Source: Streptomyces sp. R41 (GTDB taxonomy: Bacteria; Actinomycetota; Actinomycetes; Streptomycetales; Streptomycetaceae). Taken from it: a stretch of DNA of 64,000 nucleotides. Shown here piece after piece: positions 25,579-33,270 of this stretch. The notes under the pieces are model-generated. The model was not told the origin of the DNA, made no database searches, and saw nothing but the letters and a program-made list of their open reading frames with translations. The position numbers were made by a program, and so were the translations under genes. The stretch's first letter is position 1. Each line of letters opens with the position of its first letter. The DNA is taken from the NCBI RefSeq assembly GCF_041053055.1, contig NZ_CP163443.1, positions 4,316,001-4,380,000 on the forward strand, given 5' to 3'.

Positions 25579-25702
25579 ATTCGGCAGCGCACTCCCTCGT
25601 GGCGGCCAGCGGCCCACGGGATCGTTGATCTCGGAAGTTCACGGCCCCGCGCTCGGGGCTCACGGCCCACCCGCAGGGGCCCCGCCCGAAAGGAAACTCC
25701 TC

Positions 25703-25885
25703 ATGAAGTCGCTGCTCGCCTCGAAGCCCGTCCTCTGGTTCCTGTTCCTGTTCAACCTCGCCGTCGCCGCGGCCGCCCCCTTCGTGGTCGACGGCACGCA
25801 GGGCGTCATGACCGCGGTCGGCATGGGCGTCGTCTCGCTGGGAGCAGGCGTCAACCTCCTCAAGGGCCGCCGGACAACGGCGTGA
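25703..25885 (+). CDS. Small membrane protein
   Basis: A 60-residue protein starting at ATG 25703 with aaggaa upstream. It has two hydrophobic segments (VLWFLFLFNLAVAAAAPFVV and VMTAVGMGVVSLGAGVNLL) joined by a short DGTQG turn and a basic tail KGRRTTA. It resembles short actinobacterial hypothetical membrane proteins but no family was recognised. It is divergent from the two-component kinase and could be a regulon member. Its last codons and stop are tandemly duplicated downstream. Confidence 0.55.
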   Translation: MKSLLASKPVLWFLFLFNLAVAAAAPFVVDGTQGVMTAVGMGVVSLGAGVNLLKGRRTTA

Positions 25886-25940
25886 CCGGTCTCCTCAAGG
25901 GCCGCCGGGCAACAGCGTGACCGGTCTCCTCGGAGGCCGC
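25856..25940 (+). repeat. 35-bp tandem repeat duplicating the end of a small gene
   Basis: ctcctcaagggccgccgg begins at 25856 and 25891, and a degraded third copy begins at 25926 (period 35 bp). The first copy is the last codons of the small membrane protein (LLKGRR); the second is non-coding after its stop. There are 2 mismatches in 35 bp between copies 1 and 2. Confidence 0.85.
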
Positions 25941-25947
25941 CGCGTGA

Positions 25948-26574
25948 TCACAACGCCTTGAGCGCCGCCGCCGTGGCCCGGGCCAGACTCGCCAGGTACC
26001 CCTTGGGCAGCTTGGGCCCGCGGACCACGACCGCCCGCCAGTACAGGGGCCCGGACATCAGGTCGAGCGCGAGTTCCAGGTCGATGCCCTCGCGCACCTC
26101 GCCCCGCGCGGCCGCCGCCGCGACGATCCCGCTCGCGACCCCCTGCTGGCCCTCGCGCAGCGCCTTCTGCATGGCGTCCGCGATGTCGGGGTTGCGGGCC
26201 GCCTCGGCCTGGAGGTCGGGGATGATCTGCCCGGCGACGGGGTGGCGCAGGGCGCGCGAGGTGACCTCGTACAGCAGACGCAGATCGCCCTCCAGGGAGC
26301 CCGTGTCAGGGGCGGGCAGCCCCTGGACCGCGACCGCGGAGACCAGGTCGAGCACCAGATGCAGCTTGGACCGCCAGCGCCGGTAGACGGCGGTCTTGCC
26401 GACGCCGGCGCGGCGCGCGATGCCCTCGATGGACATCCGGGCGTAGCCGACGGCCGCGAGTTCCTCGAAGACGGCGGCGCGGATGGCTTCGGTCACATCC
26501 TCCCGAAGGACGGCCGCCCCCGCGGGGGCCCTTCGGCGCGGCTGCGTCTTGGGGGCATCGGCGTTCGTCGTCAT
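25948..26574 (-). CDS. TetR-family transcriptional regulator
   Basis: A 208-residue repressor. The N-terminal helix-turn-helix covers IRAAVFEELAAVGYARMSIEGIARRAGVGKTAVYRRWRSK at about residues 31-70. The ligand domain includes LRLLYEVTSRALRHPVAGQIIPDL and a C-terminal LMSGPLYWRAVV, as in the TetR_C group with KTAVYRRW recognition helices. ATG 26574 (MTTNADAP) is preferred over the start four codons upstream. It is divergent from the TagGH-type exporter, and two dyad repeats lie between them, so regulation of the exporter is inferred. Confidence 0.9.
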   Translation of the reverse strand: MTTNADAPKTQPRRRAPAGAAVLREDVTEAIRAAVFEELAAVGYARMSIEGIARRAGVGKTAVYRRWRSKLHLVLDLVSAVAVQGLPAPDTGSLEGDLRLLYEVTSRALRHPVAGQIIPDLQAEAARNPDIADAMQKALREGQQGVASGIVAAAAARGEVREGIDLELALDLMSGPLYWRAVVVRGPKLPKGYLASLARATAAALKAL

Positions 26575-26592
26575 ACGGACCAGCATAGGCCG

Positions 26593-26672
26593 TTACGACG
26601 AAACGGTTGCGTTCCGACGTCTGGAAGGCCTACGCTCGCGTTGCGACGATACGGTCCCGTCCCGACGTAAGA
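26593..26672. promoter_or_regulatory. Twin dyad-bearing direct repeats, candidate TetR operators
   Basis: Two 32-bp segments beginning ttacgacgaaacgg (26593) and ttgcgacgatacgg (26641) lie 48 bp apart in the divergent region. Each has imperfect twofold symmetry around ACG-n4-CGT (aaACGgttgCGTtcc; ACGGtcCCGT), with outer ACG and CGT. The first lies within 20 bp of the TetR gene start. Confidence 0.6.
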
Positions 26673-26745
26673 AGCTGGCAAAGGCGCAGTAAGAAACGTT
26701 AAGGACGGACCCCGCGCACTCCACCCCCGAGCGAAAGCAGCGGAT

Positions 26746-27666
26746 GTGAGCCAGGTCCTCCACACACCGCCCCCGACAGCGACACCGGGCCCCCTCGCCG
26801 ACGACGCCGCGGCGCTCGCCGCCCAGTACGGCCTGACCGTCAGCGGCGCCCGCCCGACCCTGCCCGCGTACGTCCGTCAGCTGTGGGCGCGGCGCCACTT
26901 CATCACCGCCTTCGCCACTGCCAAGCTCACCGCCCAGTACAGCCAGGCGAAGCTCGGCCAGATCTGGCAGGTGATGACCCCGCTGCTGAACGCGGCGGTC
27001 TACTACTTCATCTTCGGTGTGCTGCTCGGCACCAGCCACGGTGTGCCGGACTTCATCCCGTTCCTGGTCACCGGCGTCTTCATCTGGACCTTCACCCAGA
27101 GCTCGATCATGGCGGGCACCCGGGCGATCTCCGGCAGCCTGGGCCTGGTCCGCGCGCTGCACTTCCCGCGGGCCGCGCTGCCGGTGTCGTACGCCATCCA
27201 GCAGCTCCAGCAGCTGCTGTTCTCGATGGCCGCGCTGATCGTCATCCTGCTCTGCTTCGGCGTGCCCGTGAGCGCCTCGTGGCTGCTGGCCGTGCCCGTG
27301 CTGGTGCTGCAGTTCGTCTTCAACGCGGGCGTGGCGATGGTCATGGCGCGGATGGGTGCCAAGACGCCGGACATCGCGCAGCTCATGCCGTTCATCCTGC
27401 GCACCTGGATGTACGTCTCCGGTGTCATGTGGAGCATCGACAAGATGCTCAAGCACAGCAGCGTGCCGCACTGGGTGGAGATCGCGCTCGCGAGCAACCC
27501 GGCCGCCGTCTACATCGACCTGATGCGCTTCGCGCTGATCGACAGCTTCCACGCGCACCAGCTGCCGCACCACGTGTGGGCACTGGCGATCGGCTGGGCG
27601 CTGTTCGCCGGGGTCGGTGGCTTCATCTACTTCTGGAAGGCCGAGGAGACGTACGGACGTGGCTGA
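26746..27666 (+). CDS. ABC-2-type polymer exporter, membrane subunit (TagG/Wzm-like)
   Basis: A 306-residue ABC-2 permease with six predicted helices. Typical signatures include QYSQAKLGQIWQVMTPLLNAAVYYFIFGVLL near the first helix, VPDFIPFLVTGVFIWTF, LHFPRAALPVSYAIQQL and a C-terminal ASNPAAVYIDLMRFAL. This family forms the transmembrane channel that moves lipid-linked teichoic acid or polysaccharide chains outward. It starts at GTG 26746; the end overlaps the ATPase gene by 8 bp. Placed among polymerases, it is the likely exporter of the product of this region. Confidence 0.88.
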   Translation: MSQVLHTPPPTATPGPLADDAAALAAQYGLTVSGARPTLPAYVRQLWARRHFITAFATAKLTAQYSQAKLGQIWQVMTPLLNAAVYYFIFGVLLGTSHGVPDFIPFLVTGVFIWTFTQSSIMAGTRAISGSLGLVRALHFPRAALPVSYAIQQLQQLLFSMAALIVILLCFGVPVSASWLLAVPVLVLQFVFNAGVAMVMARMGAKTPDIAQLMPFILRTWMYVSGVMWSIDKMLKHSSVPHWVEIALASNPAAVYIDLMRFALIDSFHAHQLPHHVWALAIGWALFAGVGGFIYFWKAEETYGRG

Positions 27667-28483
27667 CACCATCACGCAGGACATCCGGCCCACGACCGCG
27701 GCCGGCATCGAGGACGCGCGCGTCCCGACCGTCATCGCCGACCGAGTCGACATCGTCTACCGCGTCAACGGCACCGGCGCCGGGAAGGGCAGCGCCACCG
27801 CCGCCCTCAACCGCATCCTGCGCCGCAAGAAGGCCGAGCAGGCCGCGGGCGTCCGCAAGGTGCACGCCGTCAAGAGCGTCTCCTTCACGGCCTACCGGGG
27901 CGAGGCCATCGGCCTGATCGGCACCAACGGCTCGGGAAAGTCCACCCTCCTCAAGGCGGTCGCGGGCCTCCTCCCCGTGGAGAACGGCAAGATCTACACC
28001 GACGGCCAGCCCTCACTGCTCGGCGTCAACGCGGCCCTGATGAACGACCTCACCGGCGAGCGCAACGTCTACCTCGGCGGCCTCGCGATGGGCATGTCCA
28101 GGGAACAGGTCCGCGAGCGCTACCAGGAGATCGTCGACTTCTCCGGCATCAACGAGAAGGGCGACTTCATCACCCTGCCCATGCGGACGTACTCCTCCGG
28201 CATGGCGGCACGGCTGCGCTTCTCCATCGCCGCCGCGAAGGACCACGACGTGCTGATGATCGACGAGGCCCTGGCGACGGGAGATCGTTCCTTCCAGAAG
28301 CGCTCCGAGGAGCGGATCCGGGAGCTGCGCAAGTCCGCGGGCACCGTCTTCCTCGTCAGCCACAACAACAAGTCGATCCGGGACACGTGTGACCGGGTGC
28401 TGTGGCTCGAGCGGGGAGAGCTGCGGATGGATGGGCCTACGGAGGATGTGCTCAAGGAGTACGAGAAGTTCACGGGGAAGTAA
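27659..28483 (+). CDS. ABC polymer exporter, ATPase subunit (TagH/Wzt-like)
   Basis: A 274-residue ATPase. The Walker A GTNGSGKST is at residues 88-96, the ABC signature YSSGMAARLRFS, Walker B VLMIDEALATGD and switch His in VFLVSHNNKSI follow. About 70 residues precede the conserved HAVKSVSF strand; the LLPVENGKI and LTGERNVYLGG elements are typical of teichoic acid and O-antigen exporters. No long C-terminal polymer-binding domain is present. It starts at GTG 27659 inside the end of the permease gene, indicating translational coupling. Confidence 0.9.
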   Translation: MADTITQDIRPTTAAGIEDARVPTVIADRVDIVYRVNGTGAGKGSATAALNRILRRKKAEQAAGVRKVHAVKSVSFTAYRGEAIGLIGTNGSGKSTLLKAVAGLLPVENGKIYTDGQPSLLGVNAALMNDLTGERNVYLGGLAMGMSREQVRERYQEIVDFSGINEKGDFITLPMRTYSSGMAARLRFSIAAAKDHDVLMIDEALATGDRSFQKRSEERIRELRKSAGTVFLVSHNNKSIRDTCDRVLWLERGELRMDGPTEDVLKEYEKFTGK

Positions 28484-28489
28484 GGGGCT

Positions 28490-28508
28490 GCGCCCCCACA
28501 GGGGGCGC
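28490..28508. terminator. Bidirectional terminator between exporter and GT4 gene
   Basis: A perfect 8-bp stem (gcgccccc / gggggcgc) with a 3-base loop in the 27-bp gap between convergent genes. Confidence 0.6.
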
Positions 28509-28510
28509 TC

Positions 28511-29668
28511 CTACCTCTCCAAGAACGCGAACAACTCCTCCCACCTCCGTACGATCTCGTCCGCCGTGTAGCGCTGGATGTTCACCCGCGCCGCCTCGCC
28601 CATCGCGTCCCGCAGCCCCTTGTCCGACATCAACGTGTCGAGTCTGCGGGCGAGTTCGCCGGTGTTGCCGAGGGTGGCGAGGAGGCCGTCCTCGCCGTCG
28701 CGGATGATCTCGCGGACACCGGGGGCACAGTCGAAGGCGGCTGCCGGGAGGCCGGTCGCCATGGCCTCCATGAGGACGAGCGGGAAACCCTCCCCGCGTG
28801 AGGACAGCACGAAGACGGAGCCGCCGCGCATGGCGCCCGGTACGTCGCTCGTACTGCCCATCCACTCCACGGAGTCGTCGAGTCCGAGCGCGGTGCACTG
28901 CTTCTTCAGGATCTCCTCGTCCTCGTCCTCGCCGGAGCCGTAGATCCGCAGGCGCCAGTCGGGGTGGCGCGGCGCGACCTCCGCCCAGGTGTCGAGGAGT
29001 ATGTCGATGCCTTTCTGGTCGTGCAGCCGGCCGACGCTGACGACGACGTTCTCGGTGCGCGGCGAGGGCACCTCGGGCAGGAACGGGATGGGGTTCGGCA
29101 TGAACGAGGCGTTGTTCATGCCCTGCCCGATCCACAGGTCGGCGTCCTCGCGGGTGAGCGCCAGCATCCGGTCGACGTCCTTGTAGTGCTTGAGCACCCG
29201 CCGGAAGCGCGAGGTCGTCCTCGCGTACCGGAAGGACTCGTGGCTCATGCCGATGACGGTCTGACCGGTCGTGTCGGCGAGCTCCACCCACTCCATGGCC
29301 CACACCTGCGTGACGATCACGACGGCACCGGGGCGCGCGGCACGGAACAGCGCGGTCAGCTTGGCGGCCTGCTCCCGCATCCCCGCCGCACGTTCGGCGC
29401 GCAGCTTCCGCTCGGCCACGTTGAGCCGCCCCTTGATGCCGCGCGCGGAGCCGACACGCGGCGGGTGGACGTCGTACAACGTCGTGGTGGGGTAAGGGAG
29501 TTCGCCGAGCCTTTGGACGACCGCGGGCTCGGTGATGCCGACGACGTGAACGCGGTGGCCGCGCTCGGTGAACAGGCGGGCCATCTGGTGCGACCAGCTG
29601 GTCACCCCGCCCAGTTCGTCGACGCTGTTGGAGACGAAGAAAATGTCCCGCTGCGGATACTCGGTCAT
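28511..29668 (-). CDS. GT4-family glycosyltransferase
   Basis: A 385-residue GT-B retaining glycosyltransferase. The N-terminal half contains IFFVSNSVDELGGVTSWSHQMARLF, the acceptor-side loop of GT4 enzymes. The C-terminal half has VVSVGRLHDQKGIDILL and the E-x7-E donor motif in SRGEGFPLVLMEAMATGLP. It should act in the cytoplasm with a nucleotide-sugar donor. Its ATG (29668) overlaps the stop of the upstream 968-residue fusion (ATGA), so both act in one pathway, presumably glycosylation of the same polymer or its linkage unit. Confidence 0.88.
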   Translation of the reverse strand: MTEYPQRDIFFVSNSVDELGGVTSWSHQMARLFTERGHRVHVVGITEPAVVQRLGELPYPTTTLYDVHPPRVGSARGIKGRLNVAERKLRAERAAGMREQAAKLTALFRAARPGAVVIVTQVWAMEWVELADTTGQTVIGMSHESFRYARTTSRFRRVLKHYKDVDRMLALTREDADLWIGQGMNNASFMPNPIPFLPEVPSPRTENVVVSVGRLHDQKGIDILLDTWAEVAPRHPDWRLRIYGSGEDEDEEILKKQCTALGLDDSVEWMGSTSDVPGAMRGGSVFVLSSRGEGFPLVLMEAMATGLPAAAFDCAPGVREIIRDGEDGLLATLGNTGELARRLDTLMSDKGLRDAMGEAARVNIQRYTADEIVRRWEELFAFLER

Positions 29669-32571
29669 CCACGCCTCCACTGCGCGAAGAACTGCTCGAC
29701 GATGCTCCGGGCGGCGGTGCCCTTGTCGTACTCGCCGAATTCGGCGATGAACTGCTCCCGCCTGGCCGCGTACTTGGTCACCTGTTCCTCCAACGAGGCG
29801 AGCACCGCGTGCAGTTCGTCCTCAGTGCGTACGACGGGACCGGGCGCCCTCTCCAACAGGTCGAAGTAGGTCCCGCGGCCCTCGTGCACGTACTCCTCGT
29901 AGTCGTAGGCGAAGAAGAACATCGGCCGGTCGAGGAGGGCGTAGTCGAACATCACCGACGAGTAGTCGGTGATCAGACCGTCGGCGAGCGCCAGCAGCGG
30001 GGTCATGTCGTGGTGGGCGGTGACGTCGATGACGCGTCCGCGCACGGACGGCGGGAGTACGACGTGGTTGAGGTAGTGGGAGCGGACCAGGAGGACGTAG
30101 CGGTCGCCGAAGGTGTCGGCGAAACGCTCGACGTCGAAGGGCAGCTCGAACCGCTGCCCACCGCCGCGCCGGCGGAAGGTCGGGGCGTACAACAGGACCC
30201 GCTTGCCCTCCGAGATGCCCAGCTTGGCGGCGAGCGGCCCGCGTTCACGGCGTCCGGTGGCCTCCTCCCGCTCCTTGGCGCGTACCAGTTCGTCGTTGCG
30301 CGGGTAACCCACCCGCAGCAGCGTCCGCTCCTGGAGCCGGAACGCCCGTGCGAGGGTGCGCACATCGTGCTCGGAGCGGATCAGGAACCGGTCGAAGCGG
30401 TCGAGGGTGCGCTGCTGCTCGGCCTGCGCGGCGCGGGACTTGAGCTTCCACTCGGGTTCGTCGAAGCCCATCCGCTTGAGCGCGGAGCCGTGCCAGGTCT
30501 GGATGTACGTCGTCTCCCGCCGCTTGGCGAGCTTCAGCGGATAGCTCTGGTTGTCGACCCAGAACTCGGCCTGCGCGAGAGCCTTGAGATACGGCAGTGA
30601 CCAGCGGCGTACGAGGGCGGCGTCGGCCGGGAATCCCTTGGGGCTGTTCGCGTAGGCCCACACCGCCTCGAACTCCAGGCCCTGGCGGCGCATCTCCTCG
30701 TAGATCGCCTTGGGGCTGTCGCTGTACTGCCGGCCCAGGTGGCTCTCGAAGACGACCAGGCCCTTCTTGACCGGCAGTCGGCTGAACACCTCGTGGTACA
30801 GCCGGAGTTTGGTGTCGCCTGAGGTGAGTTGCTTGCGCAGCGCCCTGGCCTTGCGGTAGCCGGACTTGGCGAGCGTGGCGGCCCGGCCGTGCACACCCCG
30901 CTGGACGAGTTCGTTCGCCTTCTTGTCGGGGACGAGCCGGAAGGCGAGGTGGCCGCGTGAGGAGACCATCGGTTCGATGCGGTCGGCGACCAGCCGGGTG
31001 AGGCGGGGCCGGACGGGCAGCTGGCCGCCGGCCAGGTCGGGCTCGGAGGCGGTGAGCCGGGTGGTGGTGCGTACGTCGTCGACGTCGAGGTGGAGTCGTA
31101 CGTCCCACACGGCGTCCACGATGCCCAGCGGCCTGACCGCCGCGAGGTCCGCCGAGGCCTCCCAGGTGAGGGCCTCGCCCTCGTGCCGCACACTCGCCAC
31201 GGGGAAGCGGAAGGTCTGGAAGCGCACACCCGGGCGGCGGGCGTAGAACTCCAGCTCCCCGGCGAGCCGGGCGCCGGGCGGCACGACGCCCAGCGGGTTG
31301 GTGATCCGCCCGGCCAGCCGCACCTTGCCTTGGGACTCCTCATAGGAGGTCAGCGCGTTGCGCAGGAACATCTTCTCGACCGGCTTGGTGTGGTGGCCGA
31401 GCTCGGTGACGTCCAGGACGTGGCGGCCGAAGGCGTGGTCCTCGTCGAGGTGCTCGGCGCACCAGTACACGCGCCCGTCGCGCTCGACGAGCGGTGAGGA
31501 GATCTTGTCCCGGTTGGTGAGCGTGTCCACGGCGGGCAGGAGGTTGTCCCAGTCGCCCTTCTGCAGCAGATAGGCGCAGATGGCGTGGATGGGCTCGGTC
31601 TCGTCGAAGGCGGCGCGGTCGATGGACTCCAGGTACTCGCGAGCGATCGCGGCGAACTCCTGCCGGTAGCAAGCGTCCCGGAACGGCAGCTCCCGCAGAT
31701 GCAGCACGAGGTCGTGCTTGAGCCACTTGACGTCCTTGGCGAACTTCAGCTCCAACAGGCCGTTGTCCGCGAGGAGCTGGTCGACCCGGCGGTGGATCTC
31801 CATCCGGTGCGTGAAGTTGGCGATCTCGTCGCGGCGGTTGCTGATGGACTTCGCGGCGGCCTTTTCCACGATCCGCCAGTCGTACACCCGGTTCGGGATG
31901 AGGGTGATGCGGCGGGCGGCCACATACGCCTGGGCGGAGAAGAGCAGATCCTCGTAGTGGATGCCGACAGGGAATTCCAGTCCCTGATCGAGCAGGAACC
32001 GCCGGCGGTAGCACTTGTTCGTGGACAGCGTGTCGAAGACCAGCAGGTCCGGCAGTTCGGAGATCGACTCCAGGGTGCGGGTGCGCTCGTACAGCCAGGG
32101 ATACCACTTGACCTCCTTGCCCGTGCGCGAGTCGACGTGCACCCGGACGCACAGGCCGGAGACGAGGTCGGCGCCGGTGCTCTCGGCGGCCTCCAGCATG
32201 TTGCGGCAGGCGTTGCGCTCGAGTACGTCGTCGCTGTCGAGGAAGAGGACGTACTCGCCGCGGGCTCGGCCGATTCCGTGGTTGCGGGGAGCTCCACAGC
32301 CACCGCTGTTCTCGGGCAGCTGGAAGGCGCGTACGCGGTCGGGGTGCTCGGCGGCCAGCCGTCGCGCCACCTCGTACGAACCGTCCGTGCTCCGGTCGTC
32401 GACGACGACGACCTCGACACTCCGCAGCGTCTGGTCGAGGGCGGAGCGCACGGCCGTGGGCAGCCGGTCGGCGTCGTTGTAGACGATGACGACCACGGAC
32501 ACGGCGGGGACGGCCTCGGATACGACGGGCGCGCGGCGCTGATCCACATTCATCCTATTAATCCTAGACAT
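29665..32571 (-). CDS. Large GT2 / CDP-glycerol glycerophosphotransferase-like fusion polymerase (copy 4)
   Basis: A 968-residue protein. Residues about 24-250 are a canonical GT2 domain (VSVVVIVYNDA, VVVVDDRSTDGS, FLDSDDVLE, HYEDLLF). Residues about 330-560 form a beta-rich middle section (VRLAGRITNPLG, LAGELEFYARR, AVWDVRLHLDVDD) that also occurs in the GT2-only protein at 19303. The C-terminal third is a TagF-type phosphotransferase with YIQTWHGSALKRMGF (His near residue 693), VGYPRNDELV, LVRSHYL and ITDYSSVMFDYALLDRP. Both catalytic halves look intact. It should build or extend a teichoic-acid-like chain. The start is uncertain: GAGGAGG lies only one base from ATG 32571, while ATG 32553 is 19 bases away. 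It is downstream of the gtrA-like gene by 19 bp. Confidence 0.85.
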   Translation of the reverse strand: MSRINRMNVDQRRAPVVSEAVPAVSVVVIVYNDADRLPTAVRSALDQTLRSVEVVVVDDRSTDGSYEVARRLAAEHPDRVRAFQLPENSGGCGAPRNHGIGRARGEYVLFLDSDDVLERNACRNMLEAAESTGADLVSGLCVRVHVDSRTGKEVKWYPWLYERTRTLESISELPDLLVFDTLSTNKCYRRRFLLDQGLEFPVGIHYEDLLFSAQAYVAARRITLIPNRVYDWRIVEKAAAKSISNRRDEIANFTHRMEIHRRVDQLLADNGLLELKFAKDVKWLKHDLVLHLRELPFRDACYRQEFAAIAREYLESIDRAAFDETEPIHAICAYLLQKGDWDNLLPAVDTLTNRDKISSPLVERDGRVYWCAEHLDEDHAFGRHVLDVTELGHHTKPVEKMFLRNALTSYEESQGKVRLAGRITNPLGVVPPGARLAGELEFYARRPGVRFQTFRFPVASVRHEGEALTWEASADLAAVRPLGIVDAVWDVRLHLDVDDVRTTTRLTASEPDLAGGQLPVRPRLTRLVADRIEPMVSSRGHLAFRLVPDKKANELVQRGVHGRAATLAKSGYRKARALRKQLTSGDTKLRLYHEVFSRLPVKKGLVVFESHLGRQYSDSPKAIYEEMRRQGLEFEAVWAYANSPKGFPADAALVRRWSLPYLKALAQAEFWVDNQSYPLKLAKRRETTYIQTWHGSALKRMGFDEPEWKLKSRAAQAEQQRTLDRFDRFLIRSEHDVRTLARAFRLQERTLLRVGYPRNDELVRAKEREEATGRRERGPLAAKLGISEGKRVLLYAPTFRRRGGGQRFELPFDVERFADTFGDRYVLLVRSHYLNHVVLPPSVRGRVIDVTAHHDMTPLLALADGLITDYSSVMFDYALLDRPMFFFAYDYEEYVHEGRGTYFDLLERAPGPVVRTEDELHAVLASLEEQVTKYAARREQFIAEFGEYDKGTAARSIVEQFFAQWRRG

Positions 32572-32590
32572 ACCTCCTCGCTGTGCCGTG

Positions 32591-33106
32591 TTACCGACCG
32601 TGCTTGGTGTGTTGGAACACCCACGTCCGATACACGAGGAAGCGGAAGGCCGAGGCCAGCACGATCGACAGCACCTTGGCGATGTTCGAGCCGAGCGGGC
32701 TGCTCATGCCCAGTCCGTGATAGCCGACGTAGAAGAGTCCGCTCTCCATGAGGACGCCGAGCCCGCTGAACGCGAAGAAGAGGACGATCTGCCGCCTGGT
32801 GCGCGAGGCCCGGTCGCGGTACGCGAAGAAACGGAAGCCCAGGTAGTTGGTCCCCATGGCGAGGCAGCTGGCGATCACCGTGGCGGCCATCGGGGCCCAC
32901 TTCAGGCCGTGCAGCAGGAGGTTGAAGAGCAGCATGTTGACCGCGACTCCGCTACCGCCGACGACCCCGAACTTGGCCACCTCGAGAGCTATCCGCCGCG
33001 TCCGCGCGAAGACTCCGGGACGGGGACTGGCGACGGGCGGGACGAGGGTCGGCGCGGGGGCCTGACGGCCCACACGGGCCCGCCCCTCAGAGAGGTTCAC
33101 AGTCAC
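32591..33106 (-). CDS. GtrA-family membrane protein
   Basis: A 171-residue protein with four predicted helices in the GtrA/DPMS_TM pattern: EVAKFGVVGGSGVAVNMLLFNLLL, AATVIASCLAMGTNYLGFRFFAYRD, IVLFFAFSGLGVLMESGLFYV and NIAKVLSIVLASAFRFLVYRTWVF. The sequence FRFLVYRTWVF is diagnostic. GtrA proteins are thought to move polyprenyl-phosphate sugars across the membrane, which would feed the outward-facing GT-C enzymes of this region. GTG 33106 has aaaaggga upstream; GTG 33100 is two codons further in. It is the first gene of a three-gene minus-strand operon. Confidence 0.85.
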   Translation of the reverse strand: MTVNLSEGRARVGRQAPAPTLVPPVASPRPGVFARTRRIALEVAKFGVVGGSGVAVNMLLFNLLLHGLKWAPMAATVIASCLAMGTNYLGFRFFAYRDRASRTRRQIVLFFAFSGLGVLMESGLFYVGYHGLGMSSPLGSNIAKVLSIVLASAFRFLVYRTWVFQHTKHGR

Positions 33107-33169
33107 AATTGTCCCTTTTATCAGCAATAGGTAAATTTCAGGTTCGGTTTCCCCCAGAGATCGACAAGA

Positions 33170-33213
33170 AAAAAGGGGGGCGCCCCCGGCCATCAGGACC
33201 GGGGGCGCCCCCT
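33170..33213 (-). terminator. Rho-independent terminator of gdh
   Basis: Read on the minus strand, the stem ggggcgcccccgg / ccgggggcgcccc (9-base loop) is followed by cccttttttctt, a classic GC stem plus U-run. It sits about 60 bp beyond the gdh stop. Confidence 0.9.
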
Positions 33214-33270
33214 CGACGTACGCGTCGCGGGCGGACTGCATCGCCGTCCGCACGACATCGCCCGTACGGA

